This document shows, in pieces, positions 45,207-55,232 of a stretch of 64,000 nt of DNA (the stretch's first letter is position 1; each line of letters starts with the position of its first letter). The DNA comes from Leptobrachium leishanense. Its lineage: Eukaryota > Chordata > Amphibia > Anura > Megophryidae. The position numbers and the translations under genes were made by a program. The notes under the pieces were generated by a model that saw only the letters and a program-made list of their open reading frames with translations, ran no database searches and had not been told where the DNA came from. The stretch lies in assembly GCA_009667805.1 (NCBI GenBank), contig CM019069.1:55618422-55682421 (forward strand), given 5' to 3'.

Positions 45207-45880
45207 TTAACTAGACCTGTGCATTTCGTTTCATTTGAATTCGTCTGAAAATCCACCATTTTTCGTTTTTGGAAGCATTTCCGAAAACTATAATCGGCCG
45301 TCCGAAAATTCGAATTGGTCCAAATCGCAGTAACAATGAAGAACAAAATTGATCAGAAACAAAAAAAATCAATGCACTTCAAGACCAAGGAATGGGTTAA
45401 TGGGCATTGGGCATCTCACAGGGCACAGCTTATGTCCCAGCAAAGGGTTAATGGGCATAGGGCATCTCACAGGGCACAGCATATGTCCCAGCAAAGGGTT
45501 AATGGGCATTGGGCATCTCACAGGGCACATCATATGTCCCAGCAAAGGGTTAATGGACATAGGGCATCTCACTGGGTACAGCATATGTCCCAGCAAAGGG
45601 TTAATGGGCATTGGGCATCTCACAGGGCACAGCGTATGTCTCAAGCAAAAGGTTAATGGGGGCATCTCACAGGGTCCCCTGTATCTTTTTTTTTTTACAC
45701 TTTTTGTTTTTAATCAGTACATAATAATAGAAAATGAATCGATCCGAAAACTAAATACAGATCGTCCGAAATTAACGAATCGGTCCTAATGTCGTTAATG
45801 AATCGATCCGAAACAACAAAAAATTGCAATCCGAAAAAAAACGGAATGAAACAAAAATTTTGTCCATGCACATGTCTACC
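45207..45880. mobile_element. Inverted-repeat element TGTGCAT...TTCATT with tandem core
   Basis: The left end TGTGCATTTCGTTTCAT pairs with the right GAAACAAAAATTTTGTCCATGCACA region. GTCCGAAAATTCGAATTGG recurs in inverted form near 45,760. The core is the 51-bp array. A looser relative is 61,672-62,165. Superfamily unknown. Confidence 0.65.
45392..45680. repeat. 51-bp minisatellite, about 5.5 units
   Basis: The unit contains GGGTTAATGGGCATTGGGCA, TCTCACAGGGCACAGC and ATATGTCCCAGCAAA. 51 bp is 17 codons, so three long frames stay open through it on both strands (up to 146 codons); no sign of real coding. Confidence 0.93.
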
Positions 45881-46464
45881 ATTAACCTCTTTCTAGAGTA
45901 TTTAAATGTTTAGTTGATGATCTTTGATTTTTTTTATTTTATAGTGATAGTGTGGTTTCATGTTTATGTTTACTGCTTGTTGAATGTTTAGTTAGTTTTA
46001 GTAAACTGATGCATTATCAGTGATATGTATCTTTTACTTGGTTTGCTATCATGTAACTTTGATGTGTGACGTTTTGTCTGCATGAAGAAATGGTGTACGT
46101 CTCCATGGGATATAGGCAGCAGCATGTCATATCGTTAGGCTGTCACAAAGACAACAAGATTTGTCCTCTTGGACTGCCTGTCTTATGTGCTGAAATGGCT
46201 ATTTGAACAACTCAAGGACTTTTAATGTCAACTTCTACACAATTTTCTACTTGGCAAAAAAAACAAATGACAAATATGATCAGGAAATGCTTTTTATTAA
46301 CACTGTAGAACACGGGAATTGGATCTTTAGATTTTTCTTGGAATGTATTTGTAAATATTTGGCATTTACAGGAAAATGGCAGAATTTTCCTGTTTATTAT
46401 AAAATCTTTGGTCAGATTAAAATAATACAATCAAAATATGTCTTCTTTATTTCTAAACCCTTAG

Positions 46465-46550
46465 GATACTCTGTTGGCGTTGGACATTTCCAAGCAACTG
46501 ACAGCTATGAAGTTGTTGGAGGAGCCCCGCAACAGGAACAGATTGGTAAA
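46465..46550 (+). CDS. ITGA4: ITGA4 exon 7: FG-GAP blade
   Basis: 86 bp; two bases complete Gly and the exon ends in phase 0. The acceptor is CTTAG and the donor GTAAGA. The translation starts YSVGVGHFQATDSYEVVGG and ends APQQEQIGK. The VVGGAPQ core is the FG-GAP signature of the next blade. The segment QATDSYE corresponds to the poorly conserved RSQHTTE loop of human alpha-4. An open frame continuing past the donor ends shortly after it and is not used. Confidence 0.96.
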
Positions 46551-46809
46551 GTAAGAAAATAATGTAAATGAATGTGCATCAATCGTTCTATACCCTGCAA
46601 AAGAAATGCATTCAAGAAGAAATGCAACCTTTAACTTTTGTGCAATAAAAAATGTTTTTAAGAACATCACCGAAGTGTATTGAAATGAATGCGAGTTTGT
46701 ATCCCTAGGGGGTTCTTTAGCAAACATGTATTGTTATTTTAAACAATGGTGGAATGACCTGCATTAGTTCTTGATTGTAACAAAATATTTTTTTCCTCCG
46801 TCCGCCTAG
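46551..46809 (+). other. ITGA4: ITGA4 intron 7 (259 bp)
   Basis: This is the shortest intron in the window and has no repeat. It has GTAAGA at the 5' end and a T-rich tract with CCTAG at the 3' end. Confidence 0.9.
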
Positions 46810-46872
46810 GCATACATCTTTTCATTCGGAAAGACGCAGCTGAATATTTTGTTTGAAGTTGCTGGAAAAAAG
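46810..46872 (+). CDS. ITGA4: ITGA4 exon 8: 21-codon propeller exon
   Basis: 63 bp, phase 0 at both ends, acceptor CCTAG and donor GTGAGT. The translation starts AYIFSFGKTQLNILFEV and ends AGKK. It supplies the AYIF outer strand after the EQIGK turn of exon 7, and its length equals human exon 8. Because both ends are in phase 0, skipping it would keep the reading frame. Confidence 0.95.
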
Positions 46873-48672
46873 GTGAGTGATTTTCTTGTGTACATGACTT
46901 TAAAATGGATTTACAGCATTTATCTGTAAGAATTGGGGCAGAATGCTAGTATTGCTTTTCCCCTTTTGAGATTAATGGGAGATGAAAACAAGACCTCTTG
47001 ATTTCCTTTTTCCCTCAAACATTGATTCTAGAAATAACAGATGACGTTCTATTATTGGTTTTTAAGTGATTTACAAAAAATACATATTTTGTTAAATCAC
47101 TTTAACTTTCCGTAATCTTTACATTAACTCGACATATTCTCGATATTTTTTACCTATTTTTATGACAAACAGAATGTTACTTTTTTACTATTAAATATAT
47201 TGTAGTACATGGTATTATAAGAGGACAGTATGCTAAAATATTGAATAAGGGCCCTCTTCAGACTACATCGTTATGATTTTATATATGTTTTTTTATTCAA
47301 GATTTTATTACAGTTTTAGAAATAAATAAAGGGAAACTCTGTTGAAAAATAGAGTTCCTTTTTTGCCAGAATTAAGCAGAGGCTGCTTTCTTTTTTGGGG
47401 TAATTCTACTCCCCTTTTGTACCTTGCCGCATACAGCTGCTCTTCTTTGGCTCAGGGACTCCTGAACTCGGAAATCCCTGAAGCTTTTCTGCGCAATTAA
47501 TGGTCCTACACAATTTTAGTAGTGTAGGAACAGTACATTCTGCACCAATTGGGACTTGCGCACTTTATGTACACAAGTTCCGTAGTGCCTGCGCAGAATG
47601 CCCCGCAAACGCACCTTCAGAAACTTACCACATTGCATAACTCATTCTGCCGGTTCGCGCTACAATGTAACTACATGACCCACCATTGTGACATGTTAAA
47701 AGAGCTAGACGCACCCTTCACCTTTCCAACCTCGTATGTAAGCGCTTTTCTGGGAAGCTGCCACCCTACCTGAATAGACTGCTTCCTCCAGCAGTTCCCT
47801 CATCCTATAACCTCCGATCCAGGACCAGCACCTTACTTGCAATACAAAAAGAAAGTGGCTCGATCCTCATTTTCCTACAGAGCACCGCAAATATGGAATA
47901 ACCTACCAGATGCCATCAAATCTTCCCCCAGTCTAAAGTCACTCAAGAGCTCCCTATTAACATACCTCGATACAGAATGCACCTGTAAACATGTAACATA
48001 GTGACTATATTACTTACATATTTATTTTCTGTTAATCTGTATATTTGTGTTTTTAATATCTTGCATCTTATTATTTTGAAATGTTACAGTTGTTCCAGAA
48101 ATACAATGTTCTTGAACCCAGGACGTACTTGAAAACGAGAGAAATCTCAATGTATCCTTCCTGGTAAAATACTTTATAAATAAATAAATAAATGATAGAT
48201 CGGAGATCGATCCATCGGCTGCCACTCTTGCCGCTTGCTACTGCGATTGGTCACAGAGAGGGTGATGTAACCGATCTGGTGACTATCAGACGGGAAATTC
48301 AAAAACCCGACTGCTGGTGATGCTGGGTGGGGTGGAGGAAACTCCTCCACTTCACCCATCGTTTTCACCAGATCTGTGGAGCTGGGGTTGGGGAGGTTCT
48401 GACTGCTTTAAAACAATAGACTATCCCCTTTTAAAAGGTGACGGTACAAAGCAGAATGAGTAGAATACAGGTAAGCAAACTAGACTATGTATGGAGTACT
48501 TGGAATAAGCAATGCAACCCCCTGTATCACTTTCTCAGCCAGAATAGGACCTTAAGCTGATCTAGAAAGGTTTGGCAATTGTAAATGAAAGCAACAAAAT
48601 GGCTTAAAATTGTTGACTTAATAAAATAATTTTCATATGTTCACCTAAACAAATTTTATCTTGTTTCAATAG
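46873..48672 (+). other. ITGA4: ITGA4 intron 8
   Basis: The intron holds a 5'-truncated LINE 3' end (47,527-48,197). 46,880-47,520 and 48,200-48,670 show nothing recognisable. Confidence 0.8.
47527..48197 (+). mobile_element. L2/CR1-type LINE, 5'-truncated 3' end
   Basis: 47,600-47,975 is a broken reverse-transcriptase C-terminal tail: LQKLTTLHNSFCRFALQCN in one frame, then, after shifts, pieces similar to PPYLNRLLPPAVPSSYNLRS and APQIWNNLPDAIKSSPS. A ~220-bp 3' UTR follows, ending TCCTTCCTGGTAAAATACTT and (TAAA)n. The LRS..L...P..............FS..AP.LWN.LP pattern is the usual end of CR1/L2 polyproteins. Confidence 0.82.
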
Positions 48673-48810
48673 ATTGGTTCATACTTTGGTGCTGCCGTGT
48701 GCGCTGTAGATCTAAATGGTGATGGACTCTCAGATCTGCTGGTTGGAGCTCCCATGCAAAGTAACATTCGAGAAGAAGGGAGAGTGTTTGTCTACATAAA
48801 TACTGGTGCT
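48673..48810 (+). CDS. ITGA4: ITGA4 exon 9: first calcium-binding loop
   Basis: 138 bp (46 codons), phase 0 at both ends, acceptor ATAG and donor GTAAGT. It encodes [20 protein letters not shown], then DLLVGAPMQ, then [24 protein letters not shown] is a DxNxDGxxD calcium-binding hairpin loop at the base of the propeller, and LLVGAP is the FG-GAP core. Human alpha-4 has DLNADGFSD at this place, so all metal ligands are kept. It is the most conserved exon in the window. Confidence 0.98.
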
Positions 48811-49954
48811 GTAAGTATTCTAATCCAATGACTGCACAATTACATTACCATTTATTTATGTTTTATGTGATTTTCACATCTCTTTCTAATGATTCTGACA
48901 TTTTGTAAACCTTATATCTGTGCAGCAGTTCCTGGTTTCACTAACCATACCCGTACGCACAAGCAAACATGCAATTATTGCATTCAGTCCTAAAGTATAT
49001 TTAGCATTGGGAATATTTAAAGCTCTTAGGAGCAGCAGCAGTTTTAGCAGTGGTTGCAAATAATATATAACGTCTATCATTGTATGCGAGGATATAATTT
49101 AAAGCACTTTTGTGGGGTCCGTGGATAGTGACGTCTTGGCCATTTCCATCCTGCACCACAGAGGATGGGGACAACATGGCAAATGCAACATAATGGTGTT
49201 TATTAGCCAGCCTGATACAATTTTGGTAAAGTCACATGTGATTAGAATGCCTGTGGTCTGTTCTGTATTCTTGTTGCTGATTGGCTGATATTTGACATTT
49301 ACAAGTCAGCTGGTTGGGAGCACCACCAATCAAGAGTTCTGTCAGAGTTACCATAAGTTTCTGGAGTCTGTGTTCAGTGCTGCAATTTAACATCTTTACA
49401 TTTTTTTGTAAATCGGGCTGCTTGTGAAAGCTAAAACCTTTTCATTCAACTCATGCAAATGTTTACAGATTTCAGGAGTACAACACATATTCCCAGGATG
49501 AAATAAATTTAAAAAAAAGAGAAATAAAAGGGCAAACGTTTGTAGATGTTTTGTGAAAAAGTACACTTCTAAAGGCTTAAGAAAAAAATAATGATGTTGC
49601 AACAACAACAAAAATGCATTTGCAAATATAAATGAATCCTTTGTGCGTTTCACGCTTGGGTTCTTGTTTTTGGATGTTAGTATTTGTGTGAACGCGTCTC
49701 TTACAAACTGACTCTATTTCTGTTTTCACTGTTGTTGACCTCCGTTTCCTGCACCCCTGTGAGAATTCTCTACAGTGTTTCCTTCATGCTTCAAGCGGGT
49801 CATTTTGGAGACTTTTAGTTCTTTAACCCTTTAAGGACTTGCTATTTGTATGTATTTGGTACTTTTCCTGAAAAAGGGCCATATTCCATAGCTGTCGGCA
49901 GTGCTTTTTTTCATAGAGAAAAAAGGTGGGGCTACTCACCATGCAGCATCCTTA

Positions 49955-50380
49955 GGCTAGGGTCAAACGAAAGCATTTTTACACGCGAACGTAAAAAAGT
50001 GCGTCCGAACGCATTGACGTATTTTTTCACGGAATAGGCGAAAACGGTCATACGATGCGCATTTTCGTGCGTGATGTTTTACGGATCCAAACCAGGAAAC
50101 TTTTTGCGTCTGGACGTTATGTTGGCCGGACACGAGCAGGGTCTGACGTCTCCAAATCACACACACACACCGCTAGCGGGCGCAGCGCACTCTGTACGTC
50201 CGTACTAGCGGTTCAGCGTTCTCGAAAAAATGCGTTTATTTTCCACTTGCGTTGCGCAGCCGGACTTTCGTGCGACCGTACTTCGTATATTGGCTGTCAT
50301 TGCCCGTCATTTGCTGCTAGTGCGGCCGTAATTAAGTGCGCCAGAACGCACGTTAAAAATGCGCTGGTCTGACCCCAGCC
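49955..50380 (+). mobile_element. Harbinger-like MITE family 1, subfamily a
   Basis: 426 bp, ends GGCTAGGGTCAAACGAAAGC and GGTCTGACCCCAGCC; flanks TTA and TAA. It is very close to the copy at 1,143 over most of its length. Confidence 0.88.
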
Positions 50381-50569
50381 TAAAGCGTCAGGCAGCGAGC
50401 AGCCAATGAAAAGATGGCGTACGGTCGCATGAACTAATAGAGGGCGCACGCCAGCGTGTAGCCAATGTATACAGCCAGGGCCAGGCCATGACATTGTGTT
50501 GCATGGGTCCAAAGATGAAATTCAATTTCCCCTCTCAAACTATTCCCACAATACACACCCATGCTTATC

Positions 50570-51295
50570 AGAGCTCCACAGCAATAAAACACACTAATTT
50601 GAGGCGTATATGAGTGAATTACAGAGCTCCACAGCAACTAAACTCACAGTAATGTGCAGTGTGTATGAGCGTATCAGAGATCCACAGCAATTAAACTCAC
50701 AGTAGTGTGTATGAGTTTATCACAGAGCTCCACAGCAATAAAACTCTGTACTGTGCGGTGTGTTTGTATGAGTTCATTATTATTATTATTGTCATCATTT
50801 ATTTAGCGCCAACAGTTTCCGCAGTGCTTTACAATAACTAAAGGGAAAAAGATACAGATAAATGGACATATGATGCAAACAAGAGGTGTAGAGGGTCCTG
50901 CTCATAGGAGCTTACAGTCTAGAGGGATTGGGGTTGAGGAAGACAAGAGGAATTTACTGGACGGCAGGATCATTAGTGCCAGTGGTTTGGGAATGGTGGG
51001 GCCATAGAAGCGGCTTCAATCAAGTGTGAGTAGATGAGCAGAGGGATGAGTTGCGTCAGTGATGTGGTGCGCTAATCTGAAGAGATGGGTTTTGAGGGAT
51101 TTTTTTTGAAGGCCTGAAGATCAGGGGAGAGTTTGATAGGGCGAGGCAAGTCATTCCACAGGACCGGAGCTGCCCTTGAGAATTCTTTGAGGCGAGAGTC
51201 TGCAGTGCTCCACAGCAATAAAATTCATGCTCATACACACGACACATTACCGTATCACAGAGCTGCGCAGCAATAAAACTCACGGTAATGATGAA
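50570..51295. repeat. ~55-bp minisatellite, split by a LINE fragment
   Basis: 50,570-50,770 and 51,205-51,295 carry CAGAGCTCCACAGCAATAAA and ACTCACAGTAATGTGCAGTG units like those at 29,866-30,245. The middle is a minus-strand LINE 3' end. Confidence 0.85.
50772..51204 (-). mobile_element. CR1/L2-type LINE 3' end
   Basis: It begins on the plus strand with (ATT)n and TTATTTAGCGCCAACAGTTT, the reverse complement of a GCGCTAAATAA tail. On the minus strand 51,060-51,190 encodes scraps of the polyprotein end (SSGPVLW-like, LPRPIKLSP-like, DLQAF, then SLKTHLF-like across frame breaks). TAAGCTCCTATGAGCAGGAC follows in the UTR. Confidence 0.75.
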
Positions 51296-51607
51296 ATTTT
51301 TGATTTTATTTCGCTTGTTTAAGATGCCTCTGCTCCCCACCTCCTTAATTAATTTTAAAGCTATGGTCCACATCAAACTTTGTTTTGATTTAATATGCGA
51401 GAAGGTTCATATGCTGGATGTATAACTTTGTTCGATAACAACCAGAACCATGCACTACTCAAAGTATAGATGCCAAGAATCATGAGAGTGTGAGTTTAGC
51501 CAGGTAGCTGCCCTAGTTCTAAAAGTGATAGAACATCGCTCATGAATAGGAAGACCATTGTGACCATCTTGAACATATGGTGCTGCTGTGACTTTATTGG
51601 ATAAATA

Positions 51608-51755
51608 CAACTAGACTGTAAGCTCCTGTGAGCAGGGCCCTCTACGCCTCTGGTCTCTGGCTCCTAAGTTTGCTTGTAAATTTGTATAATTCCCCCTTTT
51701 TTATTGTAAAGGGTTGTAGAAATAATTTGTTCTATGTTGATTGATGATAAAAATG
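51608..51755 (+). mobile_element. LINE-type 3' UTR fragment
   Basis: CTAGACTGTAAGCTCCTGTG, AGCAGGGCCCTCTACGCCTC and a degenerate GTAGAAATAATTTG end. Same family as the minus-strand copy at 50,772. Confidence 0.65.
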
Positions 51756-51877
51756 TCAATACTCTGCATTTTTACCATCATAATTCTTTAAGTATCAAAA
51801 AGAGGATGTAATCAGAAATATGCCAACAATTCTTATATATAATTCATATTATTAATCATATATTTTCTTCTTCAAAG

Positions 51878-51986
51878 GGAAAAATGGAAGAACTTCAGTT
51901 TGAACTTTCTGGAAGTGACTTATATGCTGCAAGATTCGGGGAGGCCATAACTAACCTCGGCGACATTGATAAGGATGGTTTTGAAG
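51878..51986 (+). CDS. ITGA4: ITGA4 exon 10: second calcium-binding loop
   Basis: 109 bp, entering in phase 0 after CAAAG and ending with one base of Asp before GTAAGA. The translation starts GKMEELQFELSGSDLYAARF and ends GEAITNLGDIDKDGFE. DIDKDGFE plus the D completed in exon 11 forms the second DxDxDGxxD calcium-binding loop. LYAARFGE.I.NLGDID matches human alpha-4 almost exactly. The first ten residues are variable, as in other species. Confidence 0.97.
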
Positions 51987-52877
51987 GTAAGACGTGTGTA
52001 TTTCAGAGCCCGGATGGAGTGGGCAGATCTCATACAATCAGCACGTGAGTTACTTTCAGGCATTTGTATAGCTGTAGCAATGTCTCAACATCTGGAGAGC
52101 AGGGGCACACGAACATGCCATGAACCAGGAAACGCGAAGACAAAACCATAAAGCGATTCCTGCTTTAAACAAGGAAATGACACATTGAAAGGGGAACCGT
52201 GCAGAGCGAATGGGTGCAAACATCTCAAATCTATCGTGTTTGCATCCTAGGTCCGATATTTCCATGTTAAATACTTCAAAGAAGGTTCAGAAATTTTTTC
52301 TTTTTCATTTTTCTTTTCTTTTTCCGTTTTTCATTCATGAGCTCCTTTTTAATGCTTTGATATTTACACTTTCCAAGCCGCTTCACTTGGCATTAACCTA
52401 CATCATGCTTAAGTGATCTGAGAGCTTTCCTCATTCTTTGGCACATCTTCTGCTTTGATATTGGTTTGGCATGTGCTGATGAATTCTTTATTATAAAATG
52501 ATTGGAGTCAGCTGCTCTGGTATGTTAATCCCAGTGTTCGCTTGACAAAAGCTCAGGTTTACATGTGTTTCAGAATATGCTGAAGGACCAGAAATGGGGG
52601 AAGGCCCAGTGGTTATTTATCATTGTTTTCTTACATGCAAAAATAAAATATTGAGCGTGACAGTGTCTATTATTTAGAAAAAGATGATAAATGTGTAGTT
52701 TATTATATTTATTGCAAAAACATGTGGGATTATTTGTTGCTTTCTAGGGAGAACTGTTTTTACTCCATTTTCTCTACAGGGTCACAAAAGACCTACAAAG
52801 CATGATCGTACTGACTTTTTATATAGATCATGTTGCTTGTTCTGCCATAATATTGCAAACAGAAATCTGCACTTTAT

Positions 52878-53700
52878 GACCCTATTCCACACTCGTCACG
52901 AAGATAACTACAGGAGATGTTATACATAATGTTTCCAGTAGTTATCTGAACTATGGGAATCGCTATTCTACTCTTGCCGCAAACTTGACTTGTGTTGCGA
53001 TTCATTGCGTGTTCTTACTGTAAATTAATGTCTCCTATACCTTGTATAGGAGACATTAATTTACATTTATGAATGAAAGCACTAGCTTGCTAGTCCATCC
53101 TTGAGATGGTATTTCACCTCGAAATACCATCCTCTTAAAGCTGGTGTTAAGTCATTTTGCAACCTCTCCAGTAAGTGTCCTTGGGCAAGACACCTAACGG
53201 TACATACTCACCACCCAGGACATACTTGAAAATGAGAGAAATCCCAAAGTATCCTTCCTGGTAAAATCCTTTCTCTAAAAAATAATAATAAAAAAAAAAT
53301 CACTTAACACAGTGTAAACCCCTCCCCTAAAAACCTCATACTTGCCTCTGATCCTGCAATGAAGGGGCCAGAGCAATCTGCCACTTCCTCTTGCTGAGAG
53401 GAAATAGTTCCCAGTCTCCCTCCACGTTTCCTCCGCTGTGCTGCGCGATCTCGCGAAAACAAGTTCGTAGCCGAGGTGCCCACGGCTCCATGGAGTCCTA
53501 TGGACTCTAGGAGCTGGATGCCCGCAGCGCCACTGCCTGTATCAAGCTTTGTTGTGCTTCATTCCAGGGCTGAGGGTTAACAAAGCACCTACCCGCAACA
53601 GCTATGGTAAAATGGAGACCGTAAGGAAAACCTGCAGGTGCAAATTTACTTATTTACAGACTCCGTTTTAGCAACAAGTGAGGAATACGGCCTCGTGTTA
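52878..53700 (+). mobile_element. Unclassified element, copy 2, with SINE insertion
   Basis: It is homologous to 41,833-42,340. It contains a 24-bp-arm hairpin around 53,030 (TAAATTAATGTCTCCTATA and its complement) and GAGATGGTATTTC...GAAATACCATC. A SINE fragment (53,158-53,300) interrupts GTCATTTTGC...AATCACTTAAC. The right end is near GAGGAATACGGCC. Confidence 0.65.
53158..53300 (+). mobile_element. SINE, 5'-truncated
   Basis: CCTCTCCAGTAAGTGTCCTT, GGGCAAGACACCTAACGGTA, then the TATCCTTCCTGGTAAAAT tail. The tRNA-derived head is missing. Confidence 0.82.
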
Positions 53701-54674
53701 TTATAAACCCTTCTACTTTGACTAATCCACTCTGCAGCGGTTGTTGTATGCATCTCTCCTTACTAAATGGTTTACATTATTGCTGTACTTTTCTTCACTC
53801 CATTCTCAGCTCTGCTTCTTGGATGCTTCCTCCTTAAGACCATGCATGTATCAGTTTGTCATTAAACTATGTGTGTCTCGCAATTATTCTTTCAAGTAAA
53901 GTAAAACTATTTAATGTAAGGTTTTATGATTGTCGTGTCTGACCTACTCAACCCCAATGATATTTTGGCACATACATATACACAACCTATAATCTGGCCA
54001 TAATAGATGTTGATACTCTTGTGACTAACCTTCTCTGGTGTAATCAGACCTATGGTTGTCTGACCAAATGATTGAAAGACCACTTGTTTTTGTGCTATAA
54101 TAATGTCATTAAATTGACTTCCTTTCCTCTTACACTCAACAACTATGGAGCAGAAACTTGTTACTATAAATGTTGTTCTGTGCCCTTATTATAAATCCTG
54201 TAAGTAAGTATGCTGTACATATGCAGTCACGTAATTGGGTGAAAAGCAACACTGCCACTCGGTGGCTATATTAATTGTTACATCATTGCTAGGGGTTGTA
54301 ACACACAGCAGAATTGAAATCGGGAATGTATAAACTGGAGACTATGTTGTTGGGCTGACTAGATATATTGTGGTGGGTTTTAGACCATACTTGGCAAAGT
54401 TAAAATTGTAGCCACAAGAATAGGAAACCATGTTTCTCCATTCTCTTTTGTGCCGTTCTCCGAATAATGTTGTCAGAGCAATTTAGGAATATATAATGGA
54501 TCCTATTCCAATCCTGCCATTAAGCTGGCGTCTGGAGCTGTTATACCCAATGGCCCAAGCTATTGGCTTACTGGCTCAAGCCCAATGTCCACTGACGAGA
54601 AGCCCTAGGATTGCTGGTTCAATGTTTTAAACTACATCAACACAGACTGAGCATGGAGCAACAAGCATGGACTT

Positions 54675-54998
54675 GCCATTGACAAAGTCACCACCTAACG
54701 TAAACCGTTGATATGATCTGGGGTTGCTTCTATTGGTCAGGTTTAGGTTTGTGCCCAAAAAATGAGGTCAGCTGACTCCCTGAATATACTGAGTGAGCAG
54801 GTTTTTCCATCAATGTGTTTTTTTTTCTTCCCTGGTGCCGCAAGCATATTCCAAAATGACAATACCAGGATTAATCGGGCTCAAATTATGCAAGAGTGTT
54901 ACAGGGAGCATGAGACACGGCAAATGTGTGCCATAACCAAAGCAAAAGACGTAAAATGCAATATTACAGCGTTTGACTTTTTTGGGGGTTAGGGGTGT
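54675..54998 (+). mobile_element. Tc1/mariner remnant, deleted copy
   Basis: AAAGTCACCACCTAACG...GATCTGGGGTTGCTT at the left. The middle has ATTCCAAAATGACAATACCA and GCTCAAATTATGCAAGAGTG. It then jumps to the 3' part (ACGGCAAATGTGTGCCATAA). The LNPIENFW region has been deleted. Confidence 0.8.
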
Positions 54999-55137
54999 AT
55001 AACTTCTAGCAAACCAGGTTTTAATGTTTGTGGTGCCTTTCCTATGTGCACATTAGTGGCTCAATGTCCAAATAAAATTCCTGAATATTTGTTCATCGAT
55101 GCAATGTCAGAATTAATGTCTTTTTATAATTCTGCAG

Positions 55138-55232
55138 ATGTGGCCATAGCAGCTCCTCATGAAGATGAGTTGCAGGGTGCAGTGTATATCTACAATGGGA
55201 GGAAAAAAGGAATAACTCCTTCATTCACACAG
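55138..55232 (+). CDS. ITGA4: ITGA4 exon 11: FG-GAP blade
   Basis: 95 bp; two bases complete Asp and the exon ends in phase 0 before GTAGAT. The acceptor is TGCAG. The translation starts DVAIAAPHEDELQGAVYIY and ends NGRKKGITPSFTQ. It is the blade core after the second calcium loop. The usual IGAP is IAAP here, a Gly to Ala change in the FG-GAP motif, while GA.YIYNGR is intact. An open frame that reads through the donor is intronic after 55,232. Confidence 0.96.

Larger units (their letters stand above)
44516..46464 (+). other. ITGA4: ITGA4 intron 6
   Basis: The intron holds a (TG)n run at about 45,163-45,184 and an inverted-repeat element at about 45,210-45,880 containing a 51-bp tandem array. 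44,520-45,150 and 45,890-46,460 are unassigned AT-rich sequence. Confidence 0.8.
48811..51877 (+). other. ITGA4: ITGA4 intron 9
   Basis: The intron holds a Harbinger-like element (49,955-50,380), a minisatellite split by a minus-strand LINE fragment (50,570-51,295) and a LINE-tail fragment near 51,610-51,750. At 49,823 TTAACCCTTTAAGGAC looks like a lone end of the TTAA element seen at 14,375. 48,820-49,820 and 51,300-51,600 are unassigned. Confidence 0.8.
51987..55137 (+). other. ITGA4: ITGA4 intron 10
   Basis: The intron holds the second copy of an unclassified element (52,878-53,700) with a truncated SINE inside it, and an internally deleted Tc1/mariner copy (about 54,675-54,998). 51,990-52,870 and 53,700-54,660 show nothing recognisable. 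Confidence 0.8.

Noticed and set aside
45349..45789. 146-codon frame with 17-residue repeats
   Set aside because: A by-product of the 51-bp array; equally open in other frames and on the other strand.
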